A DNA stretch of 64,000 nt from Sporomusa acidovorans. GTDB taxonomy: Bacteria > Bacillota > Negativicutes > Sporomusales > Sporomusaceae. The notes below the pieces were generated by a model. That model saw only the letters and a program-made list of their open reading frames with translations, was not told the DNA's origin and did not search any database. Shown one piece after another: positions 42,832 through 52,518 of the stretch. A program made the translations under genes and the position numbers. Each line of letters begins with the position of its first letter. Positions within the stretch are counted from its first letter, which is position 1. The DNA lies in assembly GCF_900101845.1 (NCBI RefSeq), contig NZ_FNAM01000014.1, positions 56,751 through 120,750 of the forward strand, given 5' to 3'.

Positions 42832-42858
42832 CAAAAACTAAATATATTTTTGCGATAC
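42832..42858 (+). promoter_or_regulatory. Candidate sigma-28-type flagellar promoter
   Basis: CAAA (42832-42835), 15 bases, then TGCGATAC (42851-42858). This fits TAAA-N15-GCCGATAA of the flagellar sigma factor with one -35 mismatch and the CGATA core intact. It is 50 bp upstream of flgD, the first gene of a late flagellar cluster. Confidence 0.4.
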
Positions 42859-42908
42859 TGACTACAAAGACCCAAATTTTTAGCAAAAAAAGGGAGGAAA
42901 AAAGAAAT

Positions 42909-43340
42909 ATGAGTACGACATCATCAGTTACATCTACTACGTCGACATCAAGTACTTCTAGTACCAGCAGTTCAAGTTCTACTACAAGTTTGGATTTTGA
43001 CGAATTTATCCAGATATTAGCAACAGAGCTAAAGTACCAGGACCCGGATGATCCGGTCAGCGGCACCGAGTATGTGTCCCAGTTAGCCCAAATCAGCTCC
43101 CTGTCGGCGCTATCAGACATCAGCACTTCCGTGACTAATGCGTCAGCATTTAGTTTGATTGGCCAAACGGCAACGTATTCTACTACCGATACATCTGGCA
43201 ATACGGTTACCGGTACGGGCACAGTATTGTCGGTAACCGTTTCCGGCAGCAACACGTATGTCAACGTTGGCGGCACAACGGTAGATTATTCTGACATTAC
43301 GAAGGTGGGAAGCGACTCTACGACTACTTCTTCGTCCTAA
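42909..43340 (+). CDS. flgD: Flagellar hook capping protein FlgD
   Basis: A 143-residue FlgD. After a Ser/Thr-only N-terminal tail (residues 1-~26), the conserved core reads LDFDEFIQILATELKYQDPD and GTEYVSQLAQISSLSALSDI, typical of FlgD. The C-terminal half is a short Thr/Gly-rich beta region (GNTVTGTGTVLSVTVSGSN). It sits at the tip of the growing hook and guides FlgE assembly outside the cell. GGGAGG lies before the ATG, and flgE follows by 126 bases. Confidence 0.93.
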   Translation: MSTTSSVTSTTSTSSTSSTSSSSSTTSLDFDEFIQILATELKYQDPDDPVSGTEYVSQLAQISSLSALSDISTSVTNASAFSLIGQTATYSTTDTSGNTVTGTGTVLSVTVSGSNTYVNVGGTTVDYSDITKVGSDSTTTSSS

Positions 43341-43466
43341 TATAAGACTGATGAATAGTTAAGTTAATTGAATTGTGTACTTTATAACCGGACCCAACAA
43401 CGGGAGGTTATCTTCTATTTCTGAACGACAGAGGAAATAGTAACTATTTGTAGGAGGTTTTTATCT

Positions 43467-45383
43467 ATGGCTATCATGAACGCCTTATCTACGTCGGTGT
43501 CAGGGATCAAGAGTTCGCAGACAGCCCTTGACGTTATCGCTAATAACATTGCCAACGTTAATACCACCGGTTACAAATCGCAGTCGGTTACTTTCAGTGA
43601 TATACTAAGCCAGACCATCAAAGCGGCCACTGCCGCCACCGACACTACCGGCAGCACCAACGCTTCGCAGGTTGGCCTGGGGGTCAGTGTGGCCAGCACC
43701 GATACCGATATGACGGTGGGCACCACTTCGTCCAGCAGCAACTGGACCGATGTGGCGCTTACCGGTTCAGGCTACTTTATTGTCCAGACCAGTTCGGGCG
43801 AATATGCCTATACCCGCAACGGCAGTATGAGCGTTGATTCGGAAGGCAACCTGACGATCGACGGCTATATCGTCTGCGGCTGGGAGGACTATACGCTGGA
43901 TGACGACGGCAACATCACGTACAATACCAGCGGTTCGGTTGAACCCATCAACATCTACAGCGATAGCTATGCCGGCAATAAATATACACTGACGCCTGTG
44001 GCCTCTACTTCTTCGGATATCACCGGCTATGTTAGTTCAAAAGCAGATGTGGCGGACGGCGCCACCGGGTTGACCTCTATTGGTGACACTACCGATCTGG
44101 ACTTTGACGCTACGACAGATATTAAAGTGTATGATTCGCAAGGCAACGCCTATACGGTTAGTGTTAACATGAAAAAATGCGCGGTCGAAGGTGATACAAC
44201 GACCTGGTATTGGGAACTTGATAATGATGATGTAACGATAAGTCCCTCCAGCGGTTACATTGCGTTTGATGCGGAGGGTAACGTAGTAGATTCTGCCACG
44301 ACACTTTCGGCAACAGTGGATGATACTACCGGTTACACAGCTTCTAGCATCACGTCAAGCGGGGTGACAGACGGTGACTATACTGTTAAAGTAACAGGCA
44401 CAAGTGATGCTTATACCATTACGGTGTATGACAGTTCCGGCACTTCACTGGGTTCTACAACTTCAACAACTGGCTCAGGATCGGTTAGTTTATCGACAGG
44501 AGGAACGCTAACCTTTACTAAACCAACGTCCCTTTCGACCGGCACTACTACTATTTCTGTTGCTTCTGATACAGTAACATGCGGTGATGCTAATTACGAA
44601 TATTCGGATGTCACTGTTAGTAGTGCGCCGGAAGGCTCTTATACCATTACGACGGCAGGGACAAGCGGTTCTTATACGACTACGTTGACTTACACGGATT
44701 CTTCCGGTACTACATATACCTTTGCCTCCACCAGCAGCGGGACCGACGGTTCTGCTACCTTCAATCTGGCAACAGACTCATCAGGGGCTTCCACCGGCTT
44801 GACCGGCACCATAACGTTAGCCGCTCCGTCGAACCTGGAAGCCGGTACAACGAGTTTTACCGTAGCATCAACCACCTATTCGTTCGACACGAAATCCACC
44901 GTTACCATCACAACACCGGCAGATGCCGGTACTGACGATATCACCCTTGCACTGGATTTTTCCGATCTTACGACCAAATCCTCAACCAGCAGTTCGTTGT
45001 CTGATACGACGGACGGATATACTACAGGTACGCCGTCATCCTATTCAGTTTCGACCGATGGTACCATCTATTGTACTTATTCGAATGGAGAAACTTTATC
45101 AATCGGCCAAATTGCCCTGGCAACGTTTACCAATGCCGAAGGCCTTTCCAAGATCGGTGACAATCTGTATTCGGAAAGTCTGAGTTCCGGTGATCTCAGT
45201 ATTGTCGTAGCCGGAACAGGCAGTTCGGGCACGATGACCGGTTATGCTTTGGAATTGTCGAACGTTGATTTGGCGTCGGAGTTTAGCGATATGATGATCA
45301 GCCAGCGGGCTTATCAAGCAAACACCAAGGTTATTTCCACGGCGGACGATATGCTGCAGTCGCTGATCAACATGGTGGGCTAA
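43467..45383 (+). CDS. flgE: Flagellar hook protein FlgE
   Basis: A 638-residue hook protein. The N-terminal rod-type motif NIANVNTTGYKSQSVTFSDI, the YTRNGSMSVDSEGNLTIDGYIV region, and the C-terminal MISQRAYQANTKVISTADDM with MLQSLINMVG are diagnostic. Residues ~292-475 hold two successive Ser/Thr-rich inserted modules (44341-44580 and 44620-44890) that lie on the outer face of hook proteins. A related module occurs in FliD at 51421. AGGAGG lies before the ATG. Confidence 0.96.
   Translation: MAIMNALSTSVSGIKSSQTALDVIANNIANVNTTGYKSQSVTFSDILSQTIKAATAATDTTGSTNASQVGLGVSVASTDTDMTVGTTSSSSNWTDVALTGSGYFIVQTSSGEYAYTRNGSMSVDSEGNLTIDGYIVCGWEDYTLDDDGNITYNTSGSVEPINIYSDSYAGNKYTLTPVASTSSDITGYVSSKADVADGATGLTSIGDTTDLDFDATTDIKVYDSQGNAYTVSVNMKKCAVEGDTTTWYWELDNDDVTISPSSGYIAFDAEGNVVDSATTLSATVDDTTGYTASSITSSGVTDGDYTVKVTGTSDAYTITVYDSSGTSLGSTTSTTGSGSVSLSTGGTLTFTKPTSLSTGTTTISVASDTVTCGDANYEYSDVTVSSAPEGSYTITTAGTSGSYTTTLTYTDSSGTTYTFASTSSGTDGSATFNLATDSSGASTGLTGTITLAAPSNLEAGTTSFTVASTTYSFDTKSTVTITTPADAGTDDITLALDFSDLTTKSSTSSSLSDTTDGYTTGTPSSYSVSTDGTIYCTYSNGETLSIGQIALATFTNAEGLSKIGDNLYSESLSSGDLSIVVAGTGSSGTMTGYALELSNVDLASEFSDMMISQRAYQANTKVISTADDMLQSLINMVG
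44341..44890 (+). repeat. Two Ser/Thr-rich modules inside flgE
   Basis: Module 1 (DGDYTVKVTGTSDAYTITVY ... LSTGTTTISVAS) and module 2 (EGSYTITTAGTSGSYTTTLT ... LEAGTTSFTVAS) have the same order: a G-[DS]-Y-T start, a SSGT turn, a GS.(S/T)(L/F)-T....LT(F/L) strand, and a final [EL].(A/S)TGTT.(S/I)F.VAS strand. Divergent at DNA level, so an old duplication. Confidence 0.7.
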
Positions 45384-45462
45384 TAAAATAATCATGGACA
45401 GGCTGGCTCCGGCGCTCGGGCAACGCAGCCGGCTTGTGTCAGGCTAAAGGAGGAGGTACAAG

Positions 45463-46962
45463 ATGTCGACTTTCGGCACCTATAGCATCGCCTATTCGGG
45501 AATGTATACAAATCAGGCCGCACTGACAACAACAAGCACAAATCTTGCCAATGTTGACACGACTGGCGCTTCCAAGGTGCAGCTGACCAGTGCGGACGCA
45601 TCAACTACCCGTTCGGACGGATCGGTTGCTGTATCCGGCGTTACCGTGGAAAGCATTACACGTTCACGGGATATATATCTTGACAGCACGTACCGGACAG
45701 AGAATGCCGATTCCGCTTACCTGGCAGTAAAAAGCGGCAATCTGGAATATATGGATACCATCTTGAGTGAATATGACACAGTTACCACTGACGACGATGG
45801 GAATACCACCACCACCGAGGGGGTGCAGGATGCAATTTCCGATTTTTTCTCTGCCTGGGAAAAGCTAAGCACGTCGACAACTACATCCAGCCAAACTGAC
45901 CGTGTCGACGTTGTAGACGCCGGGAAAGATTTGCTGGAAAAGCTGGTTTGGATTGACGAGAAGTTACAAGAGTTGCAGGAAGACGCGGTGAATTCGGTGC
46001 AGGATGGCGTGGACAGTCTGAACGACTATGCCGCACAGGTGGCGGAACTGAATGCGAAAATTACGCTGGCCGAGGCAGGCGGCGGCGAAGCCAGCTACCT
46101 GCGGGACCAGCGGGATGCTTTGCTTGATGAGATGTCGGCTTTGGCGAATATATCGGTCAGTGAACAAAACGATGGCTCGGTGACCGTCACGCTTGACGGC
46201 AAGACGCTGGTTAAGGGCGACAGCAGCAAGACGCTGGTTGTTGAAGGCGACGGATCAACCGATAATCCGCTTAAGGTGACGCTGGCTGATTCGGGCGATG
46301 AAGTCGATATTACCAGCGGGAGCATTGGGGCTTATCTGGAGGATGCCGATCAAACCGGCTACGAAACCATTGATACCAGTGATCTTCCTTATAGCTTTAC
46401 CACTGGTGCAACCAGTTCGATCAGTACCATGCGTCAGGCTTTGAATGATTTGGTTACCACATTGGCAACTAAAATAAATTCTTTAACCACTTCGGGGGTT
46501 GACCTTAATGGCGATACCGGCCTGGCTTTTTTTACGACCATTGATTCCAATGAGCCGCTGAGTATTACCAATATTCAGGTCAATCCGGAGCTGGTGAGTG
46601 ATTCGGACAAGGTAGTTACTTCTGCCAGTGGGGGAACAGGCGATTATAGCATTGCCGACGCAATTTACGATCTTGCCAGCGATACCTCCTGCTATGAAAG
46701 CGATGGTTCATCACTTGATATTATCGACTTTTACACAGCGTTGACTACCTGGCTAGGGACTGAAGGCGATACCGTGGCAAGCAACTATGAAACTCAGGCC
46801 GCTTTGGTGTCGCAGTTAGACTATCAGCGGCAGGCTGTTTCGGCCATTTCCATTGACGAGGAAATGTCAAACATGATCAAGTTTCAGACAGCCTATGCCG
46901 CCAGTGCCCAGGTTATGAACACGGTTGACAGCATGATAGAGAGTTTGCTGGCAGTATTTTAA
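45463..46962 (+). CDS. flgK: Flagellar hook-associated protein FlgK, paralogue 1
   Basis: A 499-residue HAP1-like protein. The N-terminal rod motif is altered: STNLANVDTTGASKVQLTSA instead of NNMxNxxTxGYSRQ. The long helical SYLRDQRDALLDEMSALANI (the LEDQRD region of FlgK), the GYETIDTSDLPYSF segment and the C-terminal FQTAYAASAQVMNTVDSMIE are present. A second, canonical flgK follows 21 bases later. Loss of the Gly-Tyr pair in the N-terminal motif suggests that this copy has a different place or partner in the hook-filament junction. AGGAGGAGG lies before the ATG. Confidence 0.9.
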   Translation: MSTFGTYSIAYSGMYTNQAALTTTSTNLANVDTTGASKVQLTSADASTTRSDGSVAVSGVTVESITRSRDIYLDSTYRTENADSAYLAVKSGNLEYMDTILSEYDTVTTDDDGNTTTTEGVQDAISDFFSAWEKLSTSTTTSSQTDRVDVVDAGKDLLEKLVWIDEKLQELQEDAVNSVQDGVDSLNDYAAQVAELNAKITLAEAGGGEASYLRDQRDALLDEMSALANISVSEQNDGSVTVTLDGKTLVKGDSSKTLVVEGDGSTDNPLKVTLADSGDEVDITSGSIGAYLEDADQTGYETIDTSDLPYSFTTGATSSISTMRQALNDLVTTLATKINSLTTSGVDLNGDTGLAFFTTIDSNEPLSITNIQVNPELVSDSDKVVTSASGGTGDYSIADAIYDLASDTSCYESDGSSLDIIDFYTALTTWLGTEGDTVASNYETQAALVSQLDYQRQAVSAISIDEEMSNMIKFQTAYAASAQVMNTVDSMIESLLAVF

Positions 46963-46983
46963 TTAGAATAAGGGGGGAATGAA

Positions 46984-48510
46984 ATGGCTTCAACGTTTGC
47001 AGGACTTAGTATTGCCAACCGGGGACTAACTGCCGCTCAGGTCGGCTTGACGGTAACCACCAATAATATGAGCAATATCGATACAGACGGGTATTCCCGG
47101 CAAGTGGTGAGCCAGACGTCCATTGGCCCGGCTGCCGTCTACAGCAGCAGTTTGGTCGGGAACGGGGTAGAGGTAACCTCTGTTGACAGGGTGAACAGTT
47201 TTCGCCTGAATCAAAAATATTGGCAGGAAAATAGCTCGGCAAGTGAACTGGAAGTTACGTCCAACTATATGGAAAAAATTGAAGATGTTTTCGGCACTAC
47301 GGATTCCAGTGATATTTCTGAGGCCCTGGATACTTTTGAAGCAGAACTGGAAACGCTGGCTGACGATCCGACAAATGAATCAATCAGAAAGATTGTGCTG
47401 TCTTATGCTAAAAGTTTTTGTGATACTCTTAACACTGCTGCGGAAGATTTGGAATCCATACGCGACCAGCTTAACACCGAAGTGAATACGGCAGTTGAAG
47501 AGATCAATTCCTACGCATCGCAAATTGCGGAATTGAACCGTCAGATTTCCACCGCTTCGGCTTCCGGGGCCTCGACGAATGAGTTGGAAGATCAGCGGGA
47601 TGTGATTGTTGACAAACTTTCCGGCCTGGTTGGTATTAGTGTGACTGAAGCCGATGACAGCACATATACAATCACGGTGGATGGAGTTACGCTGGTAAAA
47701 GGGGATGAGGCCAACGAACTGGAGTGTTATACGGTCACCGATTCCGACAGTGATTCCTATGGGATGTACGGTATTCGCTGGGCCGAAAGCGGCAAAGACT
47801 TTGACAGCGGTGATTCCGGATCACTCACCGGCTATCTGCAGATGCGGGATGGCAGCACAGCTGACAGCAAAGGCGTTGTCTACTATATGAACCAGTTGGA
47901 TAAATTTGCTCAGACCTTTGCTCAGGCTTTCAACGAGGGAGTTACTGTTACTTCGGATTCAGGAACCGAAACTACTTATAGCGGTCATGTCGACGGGGTA
48001 GGCATCGACGATGACGAAACCACCGGTATCCGTTTCTTTACGTATGACGATGTATCTTCAGCAGACTTTGTGGACAGTGGTTCAGACCTGGAGGAGGCTT
48101 ACAGCAATATTACGGCTGCGAATATCTCCGTATCCAAGGATATCCAGGACGATACCACTAAAATTGCCGCGTCTTCCACTGCCGGCGAGGAAAGCAATAC
48201 CGATGTTCTGGACGATCTTATTGACATTTGTTCGGATGTCAATATTTCCGGCAACTCCACCGCGACTGAAATGTACAATTTAATCGTTGCCACTGTCGCC
48301 GGCGACAGTGCTTCGGCCGAAACGGCCTATAGCAGCAAAAGCGCGACAGCAACCTACATCAACACCAGCCGGACTTCCGTATCCGGGGTTTCCAGTGACG
48401 AGGAAACGGTTAACTTAACGACCTATCAGTCGGCCTATGCGGCGTCAGCTTCTATGGTGAGTGCCTGGAGTGAAATATATGATACGACCATCAGTATGGT
48501 AGACGATTAG
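46984..48510 (+). CDS. flgK: Flagellar hook-associated protein FlgK, paralogue 2 (canonical)
   Basis: A 508-residue FlgK. It has the standard N-terminal IANRGLTAAQVGLTVTTNNM followed by SNIDTDGYSRQVVSQ, then LEDQRDVIVDKLSGLVGISV, and the C-terminal LTTYQSAYAASASMVSAWSE. It forms the first hook-filament junction zone. GGGGGGAA lies upstream. It follows the altered copy with 21 bases between, and flgL begins 16 bases after its stop, so all are co-transcribed. Confidence 0.94.
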   Translation: MASTFAGLSIANRGLTAAQVGLTVTTNNMSNIDTDGYSRQVVSQTSIGPAAVYSSSLVGNGVEVTSVDRVNSFRLNQKYWQENSSASELEVTSNYMEKIEDVFGTTDSSDISEALDTFEAELETLADDPTNESIRKIVLSYAKSFCDTLNTAAEDLESIRDQLNTEVNTAVEEINSYASQIAELNRQISTASASGASTNELEDQRDVIVDKLSGLVGISVTEADDSTYTITVDGVTLVKGDEANELECYTVTDSDSDSYGMYGIRWAESGKDFDSGDSGSLTGYLQMRDGSTADSKGVVYYMNQLDKFAQTFAQAFNEGVTVTSDSGTETTYSGHVDGVGIDDDETTGIRFFTYDDVSSADFVDSGSDLEEAYSNITAANISVSKDIQDDTTKIAASSTAGEESNTDVLDDLIDICSDVNISGNSTATEMYNLIVATVAGDSASAETAYSSKSATATYINTSRTSVSGVSSDEETVNLTTYQSAYAASASMVSAWSEIYDTTISMVDD

Positions 48511-48526
48511 AGAGGAGGGGGTTTTG

Positions 48527-50188
48527 GTGTACAGAATAACGAATGGGATGATCGCGGCTAATACTTTGCGAAATATTAGTGCCGCTGCCGTCCGGCTGGC
48601 CGCGGCCAATGAAGCCGTGTCTTCCAATATGAAAATCCAACTGGCTTCCGATGATCCGACAGTGGCAACACGGGCGGTAACCTACCGCAGTTATGTAGCC
48701 CAGATAGAACAATATCAGGATAATGCTGATCTTGCTACAGCCTGGCAGAAGACTACAGATAGTGCGTTATCATCACTGAGCGATGTTATTACATCACTGA
48801 AGACAATAGCCAATGGGGCATCTTCTGACACGGTTACGGATGACGATCTGGAAAATTACGCGACAACGGTCGAAACAGACCTGCAAAATATTATTACATA
48901 CATGAACGCGGATGAAAGCGGCAGCTATGTTTTTGGCGGTTACAATACCAGTGAGGAACCGTATGAACTCGTGACCACCGATATTGGCAATACTGTGACT
49001 TTCAAGGGTCAATACTTGAGTTTGGGCGGTGTAATATCGTCAGATGTATCCGATGAAGATATCGAGGCGTTTATTACCGACAGTTCCAGTGATGTCTATG
49101 ATTCTTTAAACGATGCGGCAGATAATGCTTATACCGCTTATACGAAAGCCCAAGTTGCCGCCGATGCTGATTCTTCGAATGCTATTTTAGCCGCTAAGGC
49201 AGCTTCGGCGTTAGCAACTTACACTACGGTAAATACGGCTGTTTCCACCTATGGCGGTGCTACTAATTTAACAGAGGCAGCGGCTGATGCGGAGAATACT
49301 TATGATACATTGAAAACTGCCATTACTACCTATGGTGGCACGGCCACCTTGACCGACGCTGCCGCCGATGCTTTGTCGACTGCCGATACGTTAGCGGCGG
49401 CAGTGACTACTTATGGTGACTCGTATACCTTAACAGCGGCGAAGGAGGACGCCTATAGTGACTATCAGACTGCCTATGCCGCTGATCCCACCAGTTCTAC
49501 AACTACGGCGGCGAAAGCGACTTATGATGCTTTAGCGGCGGCGATTACTACCTATGGCAGTACGACGACCCTGTCGGAGGCGGCAGAAGCGGCAGAAGCC
49601 ACTTCCGATACATTAGCGGCGGCAGAGTCAACTTATGGTAGTTCGACTACGTTAGCAGATGCAGCGACGGCGGCGAAAAACACGGCTGATGTTTTGTCAG
49701 ATGCTGTTGCTGATTCAGAGCAGGATATTACCTACAATGTCGGTTTTAGTTCCGAAGTTACCGTAAATATTGAGGGCCAGGACGTTACCGGCGAAGGGAG
49801 CGATAATCTCTTCAATACGGTGCAAAAACTACTGCTTGCACTCAATGGTGATACCACCTATAAGTCAGCAACAATAGACGCATCCGGCAATGTGACAGTT
49901 ACCACGAATACGTTAGATATCAGCGACTTAATTGATGAGTTGGGCAATGCTCTTGATCGAATCACCAGTGCGCAAGGCACGTTAGGCGCAAGCATGGATG
50001 GTTTGACCGACATATCCGACAGTCTGGATGATGCTTATGAAGCCTATAGCACACTCATGACCGACAATGAAAATATTGATACGGCAACAGCGGCTACAGA
50101 ATTAACCGAAGCCCAGTATACGTATAGCGCAGCTCTTGCTGTCGGGGCTAAGGTAATTTCCAAAACGCTGATTGATTATCTGGGTTAA
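48527..50188 (+). CDS. flgL: Flagellar hook-associated protein FlgL with 27-residue repeats
   Basis: A 553-residue FlgL, about 1.8 times the usual ~300. The ends are standard: YRITNGMIAANTLRNIS, LASDDPTVATRAVTYRSYVA and the C-terminal ATELTEAQYTYSAALAVGAK. GTG 48527 is chosen seven bases after AGGAGG. The middle (~230-400) is an Ala/Thr-rich insertion built of five 27-residue repeats plus a partial one, each around a T-Y-G core. They are expected to be helical and to project from the filament surface. It forms the second junction zone with FlgK. Confidence 0.94.
   Translation: MYRITNGMIAANTLRNISAAAVRLAAANEAVSSNMKIQLASDDPTVATRAVTYRSYVAQIEQYQDNADLATAWQKTTDSALSSLSDVITSLKTIANGASSDTVTDDDLENYATTVETDLQNIITYMNADESGSYVFGGYNTSEEPYELVTTDIGNTVTFKGQYLSLGGVISSDVSDEDIEAFITDSSSDVYDSLNDAADNAYTAYTKAQVAADADSSNAILAAKAASALATYTTVNTAVSTYGGATNLTEAAADAENTYDTLKTAITTYGGTATLTDAAADALSTADTLAAAVTTYGDSYTLTAAKEDAYSDYQTAYAADPTSSTTTAAKATYDALAAAITTYGSTTTLSEAAEAAEATSDTLAAAESTYGSSTTLADAATAAKNTADVLSDAVADSEQDITYNVGFSSEVTVNIEGQDVTGEGSDNLFNTVQKLLLALNGDTTYKSATIDASGNVTVTTNTLDISDLIDELGNALDRITSAQGTLGASMDGLTDISDSLDDAYEAYSTLMTDNENIDTATAATELTEAQYTYSAALAVGAKVISKTLIDYLG
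49217..49710 (+). repeat. 81-bp (27-residue) tandem repeats inside flgL
   Basis: Units start at 49217, 49298 and 49379, then a 60-bp spacer (49460-49519), then 49520 and 49601, and a partial unit from 49682. The consensus is T(Y/A)DTL-A-A-A-x-TTYGxxxTLTxAAxxAxx. The frame is kept throughout. The third unit ends in EDAYS instead of ADAxx. Confidence 0.92.
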
Positions 50189-50212
50189 TTATGACGATGG
50201 GAGGTGGCGTAC

Positions 50213-52492
50213 ATGTCCTCAAGCAGCAGCAGCATAACCACAAGCACGGTTAATGGCGTAACCCGGGTCACCGGCTTGGCATCTGGGATTGATGTGGATG
50301 GTATTGTTGAACAACTGGTAGCAGCGCAAAAGGAAAAAAAGTTAAATAAACTGCAGCAAAAGGAACAAACGGCCGAATGGAAGCAGGATGCCTACCAAGA
50401 CATTATTTCAGATATAACGGATTTCGAAGATACCTATTTTAGTACGACTGGGTCCAGCAGTATCATGAAAGCCAGTAATTTTTTACAGTATAATGCCACC
50501 AGTGGTGATGATGCCGTTACGGTGACGGCAGCCAGCACGGCGTCAGCAGGCAGCCATACTGTCTCTGTCAGCCAACTGGCGACTGCGGCCAGTTACTCCA
50601 GTGGCAGCAGCGTTTCCAAAGAGGTGCAGGGTTCGGCGGCAGCCGATTGTTCCAGCTTAAGCGGCGAAAGCTTTGTCCTTACCCTTGATGGTACAGACTA
50701 TACGGTTGATGTAAGTAACGTTACATCAGCAGATACGGTTTCTACATTACAGGATGCGATTGATGACGCAGTCGGTTCAGCAACAAAAGTTAAAGTTAGC
50801 ACCAATTCCAGCGGATATTTGGAAATCACCGCTCAGGATGGTTCAGGTGTACAAGCCATTACTATTAGTGCCACTGATACTAATAGCGATGGTACAGCTG
50901 ATAATGCCGGCTTAAGTGAGCTATTCGGCAGTGCCCCCATCCTTTCCAACCGCTTAAGCACTTCTTCAACACTAGAAACAATTTCCAAGCAGTTAAATAC
51001 CGCCTTAACATTTACTACTGACGGAGAGTTTTCCATCACGATCAACGGCACGACCAAATCGTTTGATAAATCTACTACGTTGGCAACGATGATGTCGGAG
51101 ATCAATAGTGCTGATCTAGGCGCTACACTTGCTTATAATTCACTGACCGGTGAACTGACATTAACGGCTGACGATACCGGAGCCGGTAATACGTTGACTG
51201 TGAAGGATTCGGGTACAAGCAACTTTGTCAGCATGTTATTGACTGATTATACGGATGGTACAGACGCCGTATTGACTATTGACGGGACAAAGCTGACGCG
51301 CAGTACCAATTCTGTTACCGTTGATGGCGTGACCTATACAGCGACTGCATTAACGGGCACTGCTACTACCACAACTTCTGCGGCGGTCAGCACCACTAGC
51401 AATACGGCAGGTTACAGCACGATTACTACTGGAACCAGTGCAGCGGCCGGTGATTATACTGTTACCGTAGCCCAGAATGCCGATGGTTCCACCTGGGATG
51501 TTACACTAACATATCCAGACGGAACGTCCCAAACGGTAAGTGCTTCAACCGATGGCTCAGCAACGTTTGGCACCGGGACCGGAGCGATTACCTTGGCGGC
51601 ACCAACAACGGTTGCGGCTGGCACGACGTCATTTTCTGTTACATCTACCACGACCATTACCAATGACGATCCTGTCACCGTAACGGTAACGCAGGATTCG
51701 GATGCCATTTACGATCTGATTTCTAATTTTGTGGATGCTTATAATGAATTGATTACGACGATCAATGATAAGATCGATGAAAATGCCGATTCGGATTATC
51801 CGCCGCTTACCGATGACCAAAAAGATGAAATGGATGATGATGAGATTACTGCCTGGGAAGCTAAAGCCAAAGTGGGAATTTTGGAAAATGACTCCAACCT
51901 GGAAGACCTTTTAAGCGACTTGCGCTCAGCGCTGATTGATTCTGTATCCGGTCTGTCGACAACGCTTGCCGACATCGGTATAACCACCTCCAGCGATTAT
52001 ACCGATCAAGGAACCCTTGAGATTGATGAAGACACACTGACCTCAGCTATTTCCAGTGACCCTGAAGCGATAATGAACCTGTTTACTAAGAAGGCTACTT
52101 CTAAAGCGACTACGTCCTCAGTTTCCGGCAAGTCACTGGGAAATAACTCAATTTTGTATTCGATAAACACAACTGATCTGAACACCAGGTACAAGGAAGA
52201 AGGCCTTGCCTACCGGTTTTTCGACATTTTGGAGCAGAATGTCTCGACAAGTACCTTTAGTTCCGGCAGTGAGGGAGCGCTTTTAGAAATCGCCGGTATT
52301 GACGGTGACACCAGCGAAACAGATAACACGCTAACTTCGCTGATTGAAAAGTACGAAGATGAGATTTCGGAAGAAGAAGACCGGATTGACGAATATGAAG
52401 ATAACATGTATGACAAATACACAACCTTAGAAACCTATATTAGTACAATGAATGCCCAGCTTAGCGCCTTGTCATCACTTACCAGCAGCTAA
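50213..52492 (+). CDS. fliD: Flagellar filament cap protein FliD
   Basis: A 759-residue FliD, larger than the ~450-500 usual. The N-terminal GLASGIDVDGIVEQLVAAQK and EQTAEWKQDAYQDIISDITD, and the C-terminal IEKYEDEISEEEDRIDEYED with YISTMNAQLSALSSL, are typical. ATG 50213 is eight bases after GGGAGG. The central domains contain repeated Thr/Ser-rich regions, one related to the FlgE modules (51421-51660). It caps the filament and folds incoming flagellin. The gene follows flgL by 24 bases. Confidence 0.95.
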   Translation: MSSSSSSITTSTVNGVTRVTGLASGIDVDGIVEQLVAAQKEKKLNKLQQKEQTAEWKQDAYQDIISDITDFEDTYFSTTGSSSIMKASNFLQYNATSGDDAVTVTAASTASAGSHTVSVSQLATAASYSSGSSVSKEVQGSAAADCSSLSGESFVLTLDGTDYTVDVSNVTSADTVSTLQDAIDDAVGSATKVKVSTNSSGYLEITAQDGSGVQAITISATDTNSDGTADNAGLSELFGSAPILSNRLSTSSTLETISKQLNTALTFTTDGEFSITINGTTKSFDKSTTLATMMSEINSADLGATLAYNSLTGELTLTADDTGAGNTLTVKDSGTSNFVSMLLTDYTDGTDAVLTIDGTKLTRSTNSVTVDGVTYTATALTGTATTTTSAAVSTTSNTAGYSTITTGTSAAAGDYTVTVAQNADGSTWDVTLTYPDGTSQTVSASTDGSATFGTGTGAITLAAPTTVAAGTTSFSVTSTTTITNDDPVTVTVTQDSDAIYDLISNFVDAYNELITTINDKIDENADSDYPPLTDDQKDEMDDDEITAWEAKAKVGILENDSNLEDLLSDLRSALIDSVSGLSTTLADIGITTSSDYTDQGTLEIDEDTLTSAISSDPEAIMNLFTKKATSKATTSSVSGKSLGNNSILYSINTTDLNTRYKEEGLAYRFFDILEQNVSTSTFSSGSEGALLEIAGIDGDTSETDNTLTSLIEKYEDEISEEEDRIDEYEDNMYDKYTTLETYISTMNAQLSALSSLTSS
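51421..51660 (+). repeat. FlgE-like Ser/Thr-rich module inside fliD
   Basis: The segment GDYTVTVAQNADGSTWDVTL ... TDGSATF ... GAITLAAPTTVAAGTTSFSV follows FlgE module 2 (TDGSATF ... GTITLAAPSNLEAGTTSFTV) with a conserved order of strands. The two proteins are not otherwise similar there. Confidence 0.75.
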
Positions 52493-52518
52493 TAGAACTT
52501 TTTGGGGAGGCGGATAGT

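Larger units (their letters stand above)
42563..42908. other. Intergenic region before the flagellar cluster
   Basis: 346 bp with a terminator (42715-42759) and a flagellar-type promoter candidate (42832-42858). The remaining DNA is AT-rich, and I see no other gene. Confidence 0.5.

Noticed and set aside
49217..49710. FlgL repeats as a CRISPR-like array
   Set aside because: Units are directly joined with reading frame kept, spacers are absent, and the repeats encode protein within an intact flgL.
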